The notes beneath the pieces were generated by a model, which saw only the letters and a list, made by a program, of their open reading frames with translations, made no database searches and was not told where the DNA came from. A stretch of DNA of 64,000 bases from Burkholderia metallica. Its GTDB lineage: Bacteria; Pseudomonadota; Gammaproteobacteria; Burkholderiales; Burkholderiaceae. Every line of letters starts with the position of its first letter. Position 1 is the first letter of the stretch. Shown one piece after another: positions 27,032-34,104 of the stretch. The position numbers and the translations under genes were made by a program. Location of the stretch: contig NZ_CADFDB010000009.1 of assembly GCF_902832845.1 (NCBI RefSeq), forward strand, positions 248,001 to 312,000, in the 5' to 3' direction.

Positions 27032-28189
27032 ATGCACAACCGATTTCGCCTGTTTTCCGTTTCGTGCGCGCTCGCGGCCGCGACCGTGCTGGCGGCGTGT
27101 TCGTCGCCGCCCAAGCCGATCTATCAGCAGGAACAGTTCGACGCGACGACCAGCCCGTATGCGCACACGTTCCATTCGAAATCCGACGCGGCCTGCGAGG
27201 CCGCGCGGCGCGCGCTGCTGAGCCAGGGCTACGTGGTGTCGTCGTCGCGCAACGATGCGGTCGACGGCAGCAAGAATTTCCAGCCGAACAACGACATGCA
27301 CGTCGTGATCGAGTTTCACGTCGTGTGTGCGGACGCGACCGCGGACGGCTCGTCGAGCATCGCGTACGTGAACGCGGTGCAGGATCGCTACACACTGAAG
27401 AAGTCGAATACGTCGGCCAGCGTCGGCCTCAGCGTGTTCGGCTCGCTGTCGCTGCCGATCGGGTCGAGCGACGACGCGCTCGTGAAAACCGCCAGCGAGA
27501 CGATTCCCGCCGGCGTGTTTTACGAGCGCTTCTTCAATCTCGTCGAGCATTTCCTGAAGATCGATCCGGCCCGCCGCGACCGCGCGACCGTCAAGGCCGC
27601 CGAGAAGGAACCCGTCACGCCGCTGCCCGAGCCCGCGCCGACGCCGCAGGGTGAGCCGATGAAGATGACGACGCCGGTCGTGCCGACGCCACCCGCGGCG
27701 CCGGTGCCGCTTTCGCTGCCGGCCGTCACGCCTGAGTCGGGTGTGAACGCGGTGCCGGCCGTGGGGGCGCCCGTCGGGATGCGTGCTGTCGTACCGGCGG
27801 CCACGTCGGGTTCAGGGGCTGCTGTGCCGGCTTCGGGAGCATCGTCGGCGTCTGTGCCGGCCGTGGCACCTGCATCCGCTGGCGCGCATGCAACGACCTC
27901 GGGACCGGGATCGACACCGGCGTCGGTTCCCGCGCCGACATCGGCCTCCGGCCCGGCATCGCCGCCTGCCGTAGCGGCATCGACACCGGCCGCTTCAGCG
28001 CCGACCGCTTCAACACCGGCCGCTGTGACGCCGGCACCGGCACCCGCGCCGACCGCGCCTGCGCCCGCATCTGCCGCATCGGCCCCCGTACCGGCATCCG
28101 CACCGTCGAGCACATCGCCCGCGCCGGCTGCTGCCCATCCAGTCGCATCGTCCGCGCCGTCCGGCGCGAGCGCACCGGCCGCAAACTGA
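27032..28189 (+). CDS. DUF2242 lipoprotein with long Pro/Ala-rich tail
   Basis: A 385-aa predicted outer-membrane or periplasmic lipoprotein. The signal peptide ends in a lipobox (TVLAACSSPPKP), with Cys at about residue 21. Residues 30-190 form the DUF2242 domain (EQFDATTSPYAHTFHSKSDAACEAARRALLSQGYVVS, then IPAGVFYERFFNLVEHFL). From about residue 195 to the end the protein is almost only Pro, Ala, Ser, Thr and Val, a long flexible tail that could span part of the periplasm. The tail is encoded by degenerate GCG/CCG repeats, so its length may vary between strains. The family function is unknown. The start is placed at MHNRFRLFSVS because of the signal peptide. Confidence 0.85.
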   Translation: MHNRFRLFSVSCALAAATVLAACSSPPKPIYQQEQFDATTSPYAHTFHSKSDAACEAARRALLSQGYVVSSSRNDAVDGSKNFQPNNDMHVVIEFHVVCADATADGSSSIAYVNAVQDRYTLKKSNTSASVGLSVFGSLSLPIGSSDDALVKTASETIPAGVFYERFFNLVEHFLKIDPARRDRATVKAAEKEPVTPLPEPAPTPQGEPMKMTTPVVPTPPAAPVPLSLPAVTPESGVNAVPAVGAPVGMRAVVPAATSGSGAAVPASGASSASVPAVAPASAGAHATTSGPGSTPASVPAPTSASGPASPPAVAASTPAASAPTASTPAAVTPAPAPAPTAPAPASAASAPVPASAPSSTSPAPAAAHPVASSAPSGASAPAAN

Positions 28190-28418
28190 CCGGCCGCCCG
28201 TATCGTCGCGCCCCGGCCGCAGCCGGCATCGCGCGACGATACGCACCCTTCCCCGTCATTCGTTACCGGAAATTCCGCGCGGTCGGCTGCCTGCACGTCG
28301 TGTCGCGGACACGGCGTCGGCGCTTCGCGGCGCACCTGCGCGCCCGATTTCGCCGTTTGCGATGATCGACGGCCGCCCGGCCGTCACACCGCATGCCTGC
28401 TTGACCCGCTCGCCCCAA

Positions 28419-29339
28419 CTAGCGCAATTCGGCGCGCAGCGTCTGCATCTGCTCGACGGTCGCCGTCACGCCGCCGCAGACGATCACCGCGATATCCGCC
28501 GCCGACTCGAGCACGGGCACCGGCCGCTCGAGCGCGGCCAGCGCCGCACCGCATGCCGGCTCGACGACGATCCGGTGCTCGTCGAGGAATCGCAGCGACG
28601 CGGCCACCGCGTCGGCATCGGACACGACGACCGGATGAATCGCGTGCCGCGCGGCCCATTCGAGCGCCGCATCGCACGGCCGCTTCGCGCCGAGCGACGT
28701 CGCGATGCTCGTGATCGCCGGCAATTCGACCGCGCGCCCCTGCGCGAGCGAGCGCGCATAGCAGTCGGCGCCTTCCGTTTCGGCCGCGATTACCGGCACG
28801 TCGTGCCAGCCGTTGCGCACGAGCCCTTCGAGCACGCCGCACAGCAACCCGCCGCCGCCGACCGCGAGCACGACCGCGTCGGGCTTCGGGCCGACCGCCG
28901 CCATCTCGTCGATCATCGTCGCGTGGCCCTGCCACAGCATGCGGTCGTCGAACGGATGCACGAACGCGTCGTGCTCGCCGAGCGCCGACTGCGCGAACGC
29001 ATTCGCCTCGGCCCAGCTCGCGCCGTGCACGACGAGTTCCGCGCCCTCGACGCGAATCAGCTCGCGGGCGCGCGCCGACGCGCTTTCCGGCACGACGACG
29101 CGCACCGGCACGCCGAGTTCGCGGCCGCAATACGCGACCGCGATACCGGCATTGCCACCCGACGACGACACGAAGCGCCGCGCGCCGGCCGCATGTCGCG
29201 CTTCGCACACGGCGCCGATGCCGCGCAGCTTGAACGAGCCTGACGGCTGCAGCGCATCGAGCTTCAGCCGGATGGTCCTGCCGAGCCGGCGGGACGCGAT
29301 TTGCGAGCGGATATAAGGGGTCGGGATATGAAGCGGCAT
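28419..29339 (-). CDS. PLP-dependent serine/threonine dehydratase-like enzyme
   Basis: A 306-aa fold-type II PLP enzyme. The PLP Schiff-base lysine is Lys37 in PSGSFKLRG. SSSGGNAG binds the substrate carboxylate and cofactor, and VGGGGLLCG cradles the PLP phosphate. It lacks the C-terminal ACT regulatory domain of biosynthetic IlvA and is of the length of catabolic L-serine dehydratase (SDH-like) enzymes, so it probably deaminates serine and/or threonine to pyruvate or 2-oxobutyrate. It is divergent from a LysR regulator 165 bp away, which likely controls it. Confidence 0.85.
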   Translation of the reverse strand: MPLHIPTPYIRSQIASRRLGRTIRLKLDALQPSGSFKLRGIGAVCEARHAAGARRFVSSSGGNAGIAVAYCGRELGVPVRVVVPESASARARELIRVEGAELVVHGASWAEANAFAQSALGEHDAFVHPFDDRMLWQGHATMIDEMAAVGPKPDAVVLAVGGGGLLCGVLEGLVRNGWHDVPVIAAETEGADCYARSLAQGRAVELPAITSIATSLGAKRPCDAALEWAARHAIHPVVVSDADAVAASLRFLDEHRIVVEPACGAALAALERPVPVLESAADIAVIVCGGVTATVEQMQTLRAELR

Positions 29340-29432
29340 GGCGACGGGATCGAAAGGAATGGAGAAAACGAAGAAAGCGCGCGACTCGCCGGCGCGGGCG
29401 GTGCGTGACGGTCATCGTACGGCACGGCGCTC

Positions 29433-29474
29433 ATGCTTTCCAATACCATCGAATGGCGTTTGCTATGCTTTCCA
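29433..29474. promoter_or_regulatory. 10-bp direct repeat between dehydratase and LysR genes
   Basis: ATGCTTTCCA occurs exactly twice, at 29433..29442 and 29465..29474, 32 bp apart start to start, which is about three helical turns. The position in the divergent gap suggests binding sites for the regulator encoded at 29505. Confidence 0.5.
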
Positions 29475-29504
29475 GGTATATCAACGGACCGGAGTACATC
29501 CCGC

Positions 29505-30416
29505 ATGCGCAAGATCGAACTGCGTCACCTGCGCTACTTCGTCGCCGTCGCGCAGGCGGGCAGCGTGATGGCTGGCGCCCGTGCGGCCGGCATCGTCCAG
29601 CCCGCGCTGTCGCGACAGATTCGCGAACTCGAGGACGCGATCGGCACGCCGCTACTGGTGCGCCGCGCGACGGGCGTCACGCTCACGCCGGCCGGCACGA
29701 GCTTCCTGCAGGACGCGACCGCCCTGCTCGCGACGCTGCAGGACAGCCGCGAGCGCGCATTGCGCAGCGCGGCCGGCCAGCTGGGCGAGCTGCGGCTGGG
29801 CGCATTGCCGAACTGCCTGCCGCTGCCCGTGGTCGCGAACGTCCTCAAGGCGTTTCGCGACGCGTGCCCGGACGTGAAGCTGTCGATCGCGCCGATGCTG
29901 TCGGCCGAGCAGGCGAGCGCGCTCGTGCGCGGCCAGATCGACGGCGGCATCATGGCGTGGCGTCGCGACGAAGCGCCGCACCTGTCGGGCGTGCGGCTGC
30001 TGAGCGACCGCTTCGTGCTCGCGATGCCCGCGCCGCCGGGCGGCCGCACCGCCGCACCGCGCACGCTGGCCGACGTCGCGAACGAGCCGTTCGTCTGGTT
30101 CGACGCGCAGCGCTCCGCCGCGCACCACCGGTTCCTGATGGCGCAGTGCGAGCAGGCCGGCTTCACGCCGCGCATCGCGCAGGTCGGCAGCGACATTCCG
30201 ACGCTGATCGGCCTCGTCGCGGCCGGGATGGGCTGTGCGTTCGTGCCGGAAAGCGCGTCGCAGACCTGCCCGCGCACGGTCCGGCTCGTCGCGCTCGACG
30301 AACTCGCGAGCCGCTTCGACATCGAGTTCGTGTTCGACGGGGCGGCCGTGCCGCCGTCGCCGGTCGTCGCGCGGTTTCTCGAAGCGGTGCGCGATGCGGC
30401 CGGCGACGCGAACTGA
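29505..30416 (+). CDS. LysR-family transcriptional regulator
   Basis: A 303-aa regulator with the HTH at residues 1-62 (MRKIELRHLRYFVAVAQAGSVMAGARAAGIVQPALSRQIRELE) and a CatM/CatR-like effector domain (GELRLGALPNCLPLPVVANVLKAFR...). The start codon follows CGGAG by about 12 nt and agrees with other LysR proteins; an upstream in-frame ATG would cover the repeat region. It is divergent from the serine/threonine dehydratase gene, the probable target. Confidence 0.88.
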   Translation: MRKIELRHLRYFVAVAQAGSVMAGARAAGIVQPALSRQIRELEDAIGTPLLVRRATGVTLTPAGTSFLQDATALLATLQDSRERALRSAAGQLGELRLGALPNCLPLPVVANVLKAFRDACPDVKLSIAPMLSAEQASALVRGQIDGGIMAWRRDEAPHLSGVRLLSDRFVLAMPAPPGGRTAAPRTLADVANEPFVWFDAQRSAAHHRFLMAQCEQAGFTPRIAQVGSDIPTLIGLVAAGMGCAFVPESASQTCPRTVRLVALDELASRFDIEFVFDGAAVPPSPVVARFLEAVRDAAGDAN

Positions 30417-30639
30417 GCAGACGCACTCCATCCGGCGCATCCCGGCACCCGATCGAGCGTCGCGGTTCGCACCATCGGTCGACAGGCCGTTGCCGCCTCT
30501 CCGTCAACGCGGCGGTCTGGCTGCCCTGGCGCGCTAAACACCGGCATCGTCACCGCGCAAAATCTTTCAAAACACCGACGATCGGCGCCGCGGCGCCGGT
30601 CTCTTCAAATTGGCACCCAAAACGGCCGTTTAACGGCGA
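30417..30639. other. Gene-free spacer before the candidate small RNA
   Basis: The gap 30417..31129 holds no convincing protein gene. This left part is GC-rich with no recognisable element. The right part (30749..31129), after the candidate RNA, contains a further 7-bp hairpin (AACCCTT 30754..30760 with AAGGGTT 30768..30774) and, near the MFS gene, an AT-richer stretch around 31004..31055 that may hold that gene's promoter. Confidence 0.4.
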
Positions 30640-30748
30640 TTCGAATTGTCATGCGCCGAAATATACTTCGCGCGCATCCAACCCTCGTGCCAAAGAGAGG
30701 ATGCGTTTCCGCCCCGGTCACGGTCCCCCTGTGATCGGGGCTTTTTTT
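30640..30748 (+). ncRNA. Candidate small structured RNA with its own promoter and terminator
   Basis: A promoter-like pair TTCGAA (30640..30645), 16 bp, TATACT (30662..30667) is followed after about 6 nt by CGCATCC (30673..30679) that pairs with GGATGCG (30699..30705) around a 19-nt loop. Then GCCCCGGTCAC (30711..30721) pairs with GTGATCGGGGC (30731..30741) as an 11-bp stem with one G-U pair, directly before seven Ts (30742..30748). The predicted transcript is about 76 nt. It could be a trans-acting sRNA or a terminated leader RNA of the MFS gene 380 bp downstream. I do not recognise a known riboswitch class. Confidence 0.5.
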
Positions 30749-31129
30749 GCCCGAACCCTTGCCTGCCAAGGGTTTTCGGCGATGATGCAACGCTCGCGCG
30801 GGTCCCGCCAGTCGTCCGAACGGCCAGCCCGATACGCGACGCGGCCGCGCATCGCCGTGCGCCGGCCGGACGGAGGCCGGACGACCGGACGGGCCGACCG
30901 TCAGCCCGCCTCGATACACCCGCGCATCGCTATCTCCCGGCCAGGCGCCGTGCGTCGCTCATGACAAAAAGCTTTCGAAAAGAACCGCTTGCGCGCCCCA
31001 CCGCATTGTTGAAATGAAATCAAGATAATTTCGCCCGTACACGGCTTTTTCCGCAAAAGTCTTGCAGGCACACTTCCTCCTGTCCCGACGGCTGCATGCC
31101 GTTGCCTCTCGATTCCTGGAGCTCATCGC

Positions 31130-32335
31130 GTGAACCCCACGACTTCCTCTTCTTCCCGCGCGGGCCGCGGCGCCGCGCTGCCGCTGCTGGCGCTCGCCGC
31201 CGGTGCGTTCGGCATCGGCACGACCGAGTTCTCGCCGATGGGCCTGCTGCCCGTGATCGCCGACGGCGTGCACGTGTCGATTCCGCAAGCCGGCATGCTG
31301 ATCAGCGCGTATGCGATCGGCGTGATGGTCGGCGCGCCGCTGATGACGCTGCTGCTCGCGCGCTGGTCGCGCCGCTCGGCACTGATCGCCCTGATGTCGA
31401 TCTTCACGATCGGCAACCTGCTGTCGGCGTTCGCGCCGGGCTATACGACGCTGCTGCTCGCGCGCCTCGTGACGAGCCTCAATCATGGCGCGTTCTTCGG
31501 GCTCGGCTCGGTGGTCGCGGCCAGCCTCGTGCCGCGCGAAAAGCAGGCCAGCGCGGTGGCGACGATGTTCATGGGCCTCACGATCGCGAACGTCGGGGGC
31601 GTGCCGGCCGCGACCTGGCTCGGCCAGATCATCGGCTGGCGCATGTCGTTCGCGGCGACCGCGGGCCTCGGCCTGATCGCGATCGCCGGGCTGTTCGCCG
31701 CACTGCCGAAGGGCGCAGCCGGCAAGATGCCCGACCTGCGCGCCGAACTCTCGGTGCTGACGCGCCCCGTCGTGCTCGGCGCGCTCGGGACGACCGTGCT
31801 CGGCGCCGGCGCGATGTTCACGCTCTACACGTATGTCGCGCCGACGCTCGAACACCTGAGCGGCGCGACGCCGGGCTTCGTGACCGCGATGCTGGTGCTG
31901 ATCGGCGTCGGCTTCTCGATCGGCAACATCGCGGGCGGACGCCTGGCCGACCGCTCGCTCGACGGTACGCTGATCGGTTTCCTGCTGCTGCTGATCGCGA
32001 CGATGGCCGCGTTCCCGATCCTTGCCCGCACGCATGCCGGCGCGGCCGTCACGCTGCTCGTGTGGGGCATCGCGACGTTCGCGGTCGTGCCGCCGCTGCA
32101 GATGCGCGTGATGCGGGCGGCCCACGAAGCGCCGGGCCTCGCGTCGGCCGTCAACATCGGCGCGTTCAACCTCGGCAACGCGCTCGGCGCGGCGGCCGGC
32201 GGCGCGGCGCTCTCGGCGGGCTTCGGTTATGCGGCCGTGCCGCTCGTCGGCGGGCTGATCGCCGCGGCCGGCCTCGCGCTCGTCTTCCTGCAGGTCGCGC
32301 AGCAGCGCCGCGCACCGGCCGCCGCGAATTCGTAA
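31130..32335 (+). CDS. AraJ/YdhP-like MFS efflux transporter
   Basis: A 401-aa drug:H+ antiporter-1 type MFS protein with 12 hydrophobic segments. AGAFGIGTTEFSPMGLLPVI in TM1 and LLLARLVTSLNHGAFFGLGS in TM4 are the signatures of the AraJ/YdhP/NepI group, which exports sugars, nucleosides or drugs. The start follows a GGAG and an N-terminal Ser-rich stretch. Its physiological substrate is unknown. A terminator follows about 60 bp downstream. Confidence 0.86.
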   Translation: MNPTTSSSSRAGRGAALPLLALAAGAFGIGTTEFSPMGLLPVIADGVHVSIPQAGMLISAYAIGVMVGAPLMTLLLARWSRRSALIALMSIFTIGNLLSAFAPGYTTLLLARLVTSLNHGAFFGLGSVVAASLVPREKQASAVATMFMGLTIANVGGVPAATWLGQIIGWRMSFAATAGLGLIAIAGLFAALPKGAAGKMPDLRAELSVLTRPVVLGALGTTVLGAGAMFTLYTYVAPTLEHLSGATPGFVTAMLVLIGVGFSIGNIAGGRLADRSLDGTLIGFLLLLIATMAAFPILARTHAGAAVTLLVWGIATFAVVPPLQMRVMRAAHEAPGLASAVNIGAFNLGNALGAAAGGAALSAGFGYAAVPLVGGLIAAAGLALVFLQVAQQRRAPAAANS

Positions 32336-32395
32336 TCGCGGCGCGCGACGCGCCGGCCGGACGTACCGGCCGCCGCGCCGTACCGCCCCATGCTC

Positions 32396-32420
32396 ACGGC
32401 CGCGCAATGCGGCCGTTTTC
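32396..32420 (+). terminator. Terminator after the MFS gene
   Basis: ACGGCCGC (32396..32403) and GCGGCCGT (32409..32416) form a perfect 8-bp stem with a 5-nt loop, followed by a short T-run (TTTTC). Confidence 0.65.
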
Positions 32421-32837
32421 GCTTTCAGCCGTCGATTCCGATTCCGTGAATCCTCGCGTGGGAAATGATTCGGAATATCGGCGCGTGCCGCCGCGAATCA
32501 TATCCAATTCAATCTGGAATGATCGAAATCGATGCCTTCATTAGATACGATCCGGTTTATCCATTATGCCAATCGGAAAAATCGTGCCGCACCGTACAGT
32601 AACCGTGAAAAGATTGCCGGGACGCAGAAAAATCTTTCGACTGGGCGGTTCGGGAAAAAATCGAAAATCGCAATGTTTTCCGGGTTTATTCACGCAACGG
32701 TCAATTCAAATGTAACAAAATGAAACAGCGCGGATTTAGCAATTGAAAGACCCTTTAATTCATATCAGCATCTGGCATGCCGTGGCACGCGAAGCGCGGC
32801 ATAAATCCAATGAAAAACCGCTCGATGAGGGATCCGT
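32421..32837 (+). promoter_or_regulatory. AT-rich spacer upstream of the pilus operon
   Basis: About 400 bp that are markedly richer in A and T than the rest of the window, with many A-tracts and T-tracts (for example around 32575..32720). No protein of recognisable kind is encoded; a 63-codon frame at 32532..32723 looks like chance. Such sequence upstream of pilus operons commonly binds H-NS-like silencers. The pilus promoter should lie here, perhaps near the AT-rich 32690..32765. Confidence 0.5.
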
Positions 32838-33362
32838 GTGAAAGTCGCCATCGCTTCCACGACATTGTCACTCGCGCTGTCGATCGGCCTGTCGACACCT
32901 GCAGCCGACGCGGCCACCTATTCGAACGGCACCGCGACCGCCACCTTCAACGTCACGCTGACGCTGCAGCCGAACTGCACGATCGCCGCGAACCCGCTGG
33001 CGTTCGGCACCAACGGCGTGCTGGCCACCGCGATCAACCAGCAGACGACCGTCAGCGTCACGTGTACCAACACGACGCCGTACAACGTCGGCCTCGACGC
33101 GGGCACGGTCACGGGCTCGAGCGTCGCGAGCCGCCTGATGGCCGGCACGTCGACCGGCAACACGACGACGACCGTCGGTTTCCAGCTCTATCAGGACGCC
33201 GGGCGCACGACGATCTGGGGCAACACGCAAGGCACGAACACCGTGGCCGGCACCGGCACGGGCGCCGCGCAGGCGTTGACCGTCTACGGCCAGGTGCCCG
33301 CGCAGGCGACGCCGAAGCCGGACACCTATCAGACGACCGTCACCGCCACCGTCTACTTCTGA
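32838..33362 (+). CDS. Csu-type (SCPU domain) major pilin
   Basis: A 174-aa secreted protein with a signal peptide (MKVAIASTTLSLALSIGLSTPAADA) and one spore-coat-protein-U-like domain: TFNVTLTLQPNCTIAANPLAFGT, then TTVSVTCTNTTPYNVGLDAG, and a C-terminal donor-strand-like beta pattern ending TVTATVYF. The two Cys residues (about 47 and 76) are the usual disulphide. It is the first gene of a chaperone-usher operon, so it is the probable shaft subunit. Translation starts at a GTG with GAGGGA 5 nt upstream. No in-frame ATG is available nearby. Confidence 0.9.
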   Translation: MKVAIASTTLSLALSIGLSTPAADAATYSNGTATATFNVTLTLQPNCTIAANPLAFGTNGVLATAINQQTTVSVTCTNTTPYNVGLDAGTVTGSSVASRLMAGTSTGNTTTTVGFQLYQDAGRTTIWGNTQGTNTVAGTGTGAAQALTVYGQVPAQATPKPDTYQTTVTATVYF

Positions 33363-33377
33363 CCGGCGCCGCCACGC

Positions 33378-34097
33378 ATGACCGCATTCCGTCGAACGCT
33401 CGCCGCGCTGCTGTGCGCGGCCGGCGCCGCGCACGCCGCGTCGCTGCAGATTTCCCCCGTCACGATCGAACTCGGCGCCGACGACACGGCCACCGGCATC
33501 ACGCTGCGCAATCCGGGCGAGCGCCCGGTGTACGGCCAGGTACGCGTGTTCCGCTGGGACCAGGCCGACGGGCAGGACACGCTGACGCCCACGCAGGATC
33601 TCGTCGCGAGCCCGCCGCTGATCGAGGTCGGCACGCAATCGGAGCAACTGATCCGCGTCGTGCGCGCGGCGCGCACGCCCGCCGGCATCGAGCAGAGCTA
33701 CCGGCTGCTGATCGACGAGCTGTCGCCGCCCGGCGAGGCGCCGACCAACGGCGTGTCGATCCGGTTGCGCTATTCGATTCCGGTGTTCGTCGAACCCGCC
33801 GCCCAGGGCGCGCCGCAACTCGACTGGACGCTGCTGCGCAGCAACGGCGGCTGGATGCTGCGGGTGCGCAACGGCGGCGCGCGCCGCGCGCAACTGGCCT
33901 CGGTCGAGCTCGTGACCGGCGACGGCCATGCGTATCCGCTCACGCGCGGGCTGCTCGGCTACGCGCTCGCGGGCCGCACGGGCCAGTGGAGCGTGCCGCT
34001 GCCGGCCGGCGTCGCGCTCGGCGGCAAGGTCACGGTGCGGGCGGCCGTCAATTCGCAGCCGGCCAGCGCGGTCGTCGTGGTGGAGCCGCCGGGCTAG
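33378..34097 (+). CDS. Csu-type periplasmic pilus chaperone
   Basis: A 239-aa exported protein (signal MTAFRRTLAALLCAAGAAHA) with two immunoglobulin-like domains of the PapD type: SLQISPVTIELGADDTATGITLRNPGERPVYGQVRVFRW and RYSIPVFVEPAAQGAPQLDWTLLRSNGGWMLRVRNGG. It binds pilin subunits in the periplasm and passes them to the usher. The tail ends VVVVEPPG. It starts 15 bp after the pilin stop codon, in the same operon. Confidence 0.92.
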   Translation: MTAFRRTLAALLCAAGAAHAASLQISPVTIELGADDTATGITLRNPGERPVYGQVRVFRWDQADGQDTLTPTQDLVASPPLIEVGTQSEQLIRVVRAARTPAGIEQSYRLLIDELSPPGEAPTNGVSIRLRYSIPVFVEPAAQGAPQLDWTLLRSNGGWMLRVRNGGARRAQLASVELVTGDGHAYPLTRGLLGYALAGRTGQWSVPLPAGVALGGKVTVRAAVNSQPASAVVVVEPPG

Positions 34098-34104
34098 ACC
34101 GCCG

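Noticed and set aside
30754-30774. A 7-bp hairpin just after the candidate small RNA as a second terminator
   Set aside because: It has AACCCTT/AAGGGTT arms but only TTTT after it, and lies outside the predicted transcript. It is kept only as part of the spacer description.
32532-32723. A 63-codon frame in the AT-rich spacer
   Set aside because: There is no ribosome binding site and no recognisable motif; the composition follows the local AT-rich DNA rather than coding bias.
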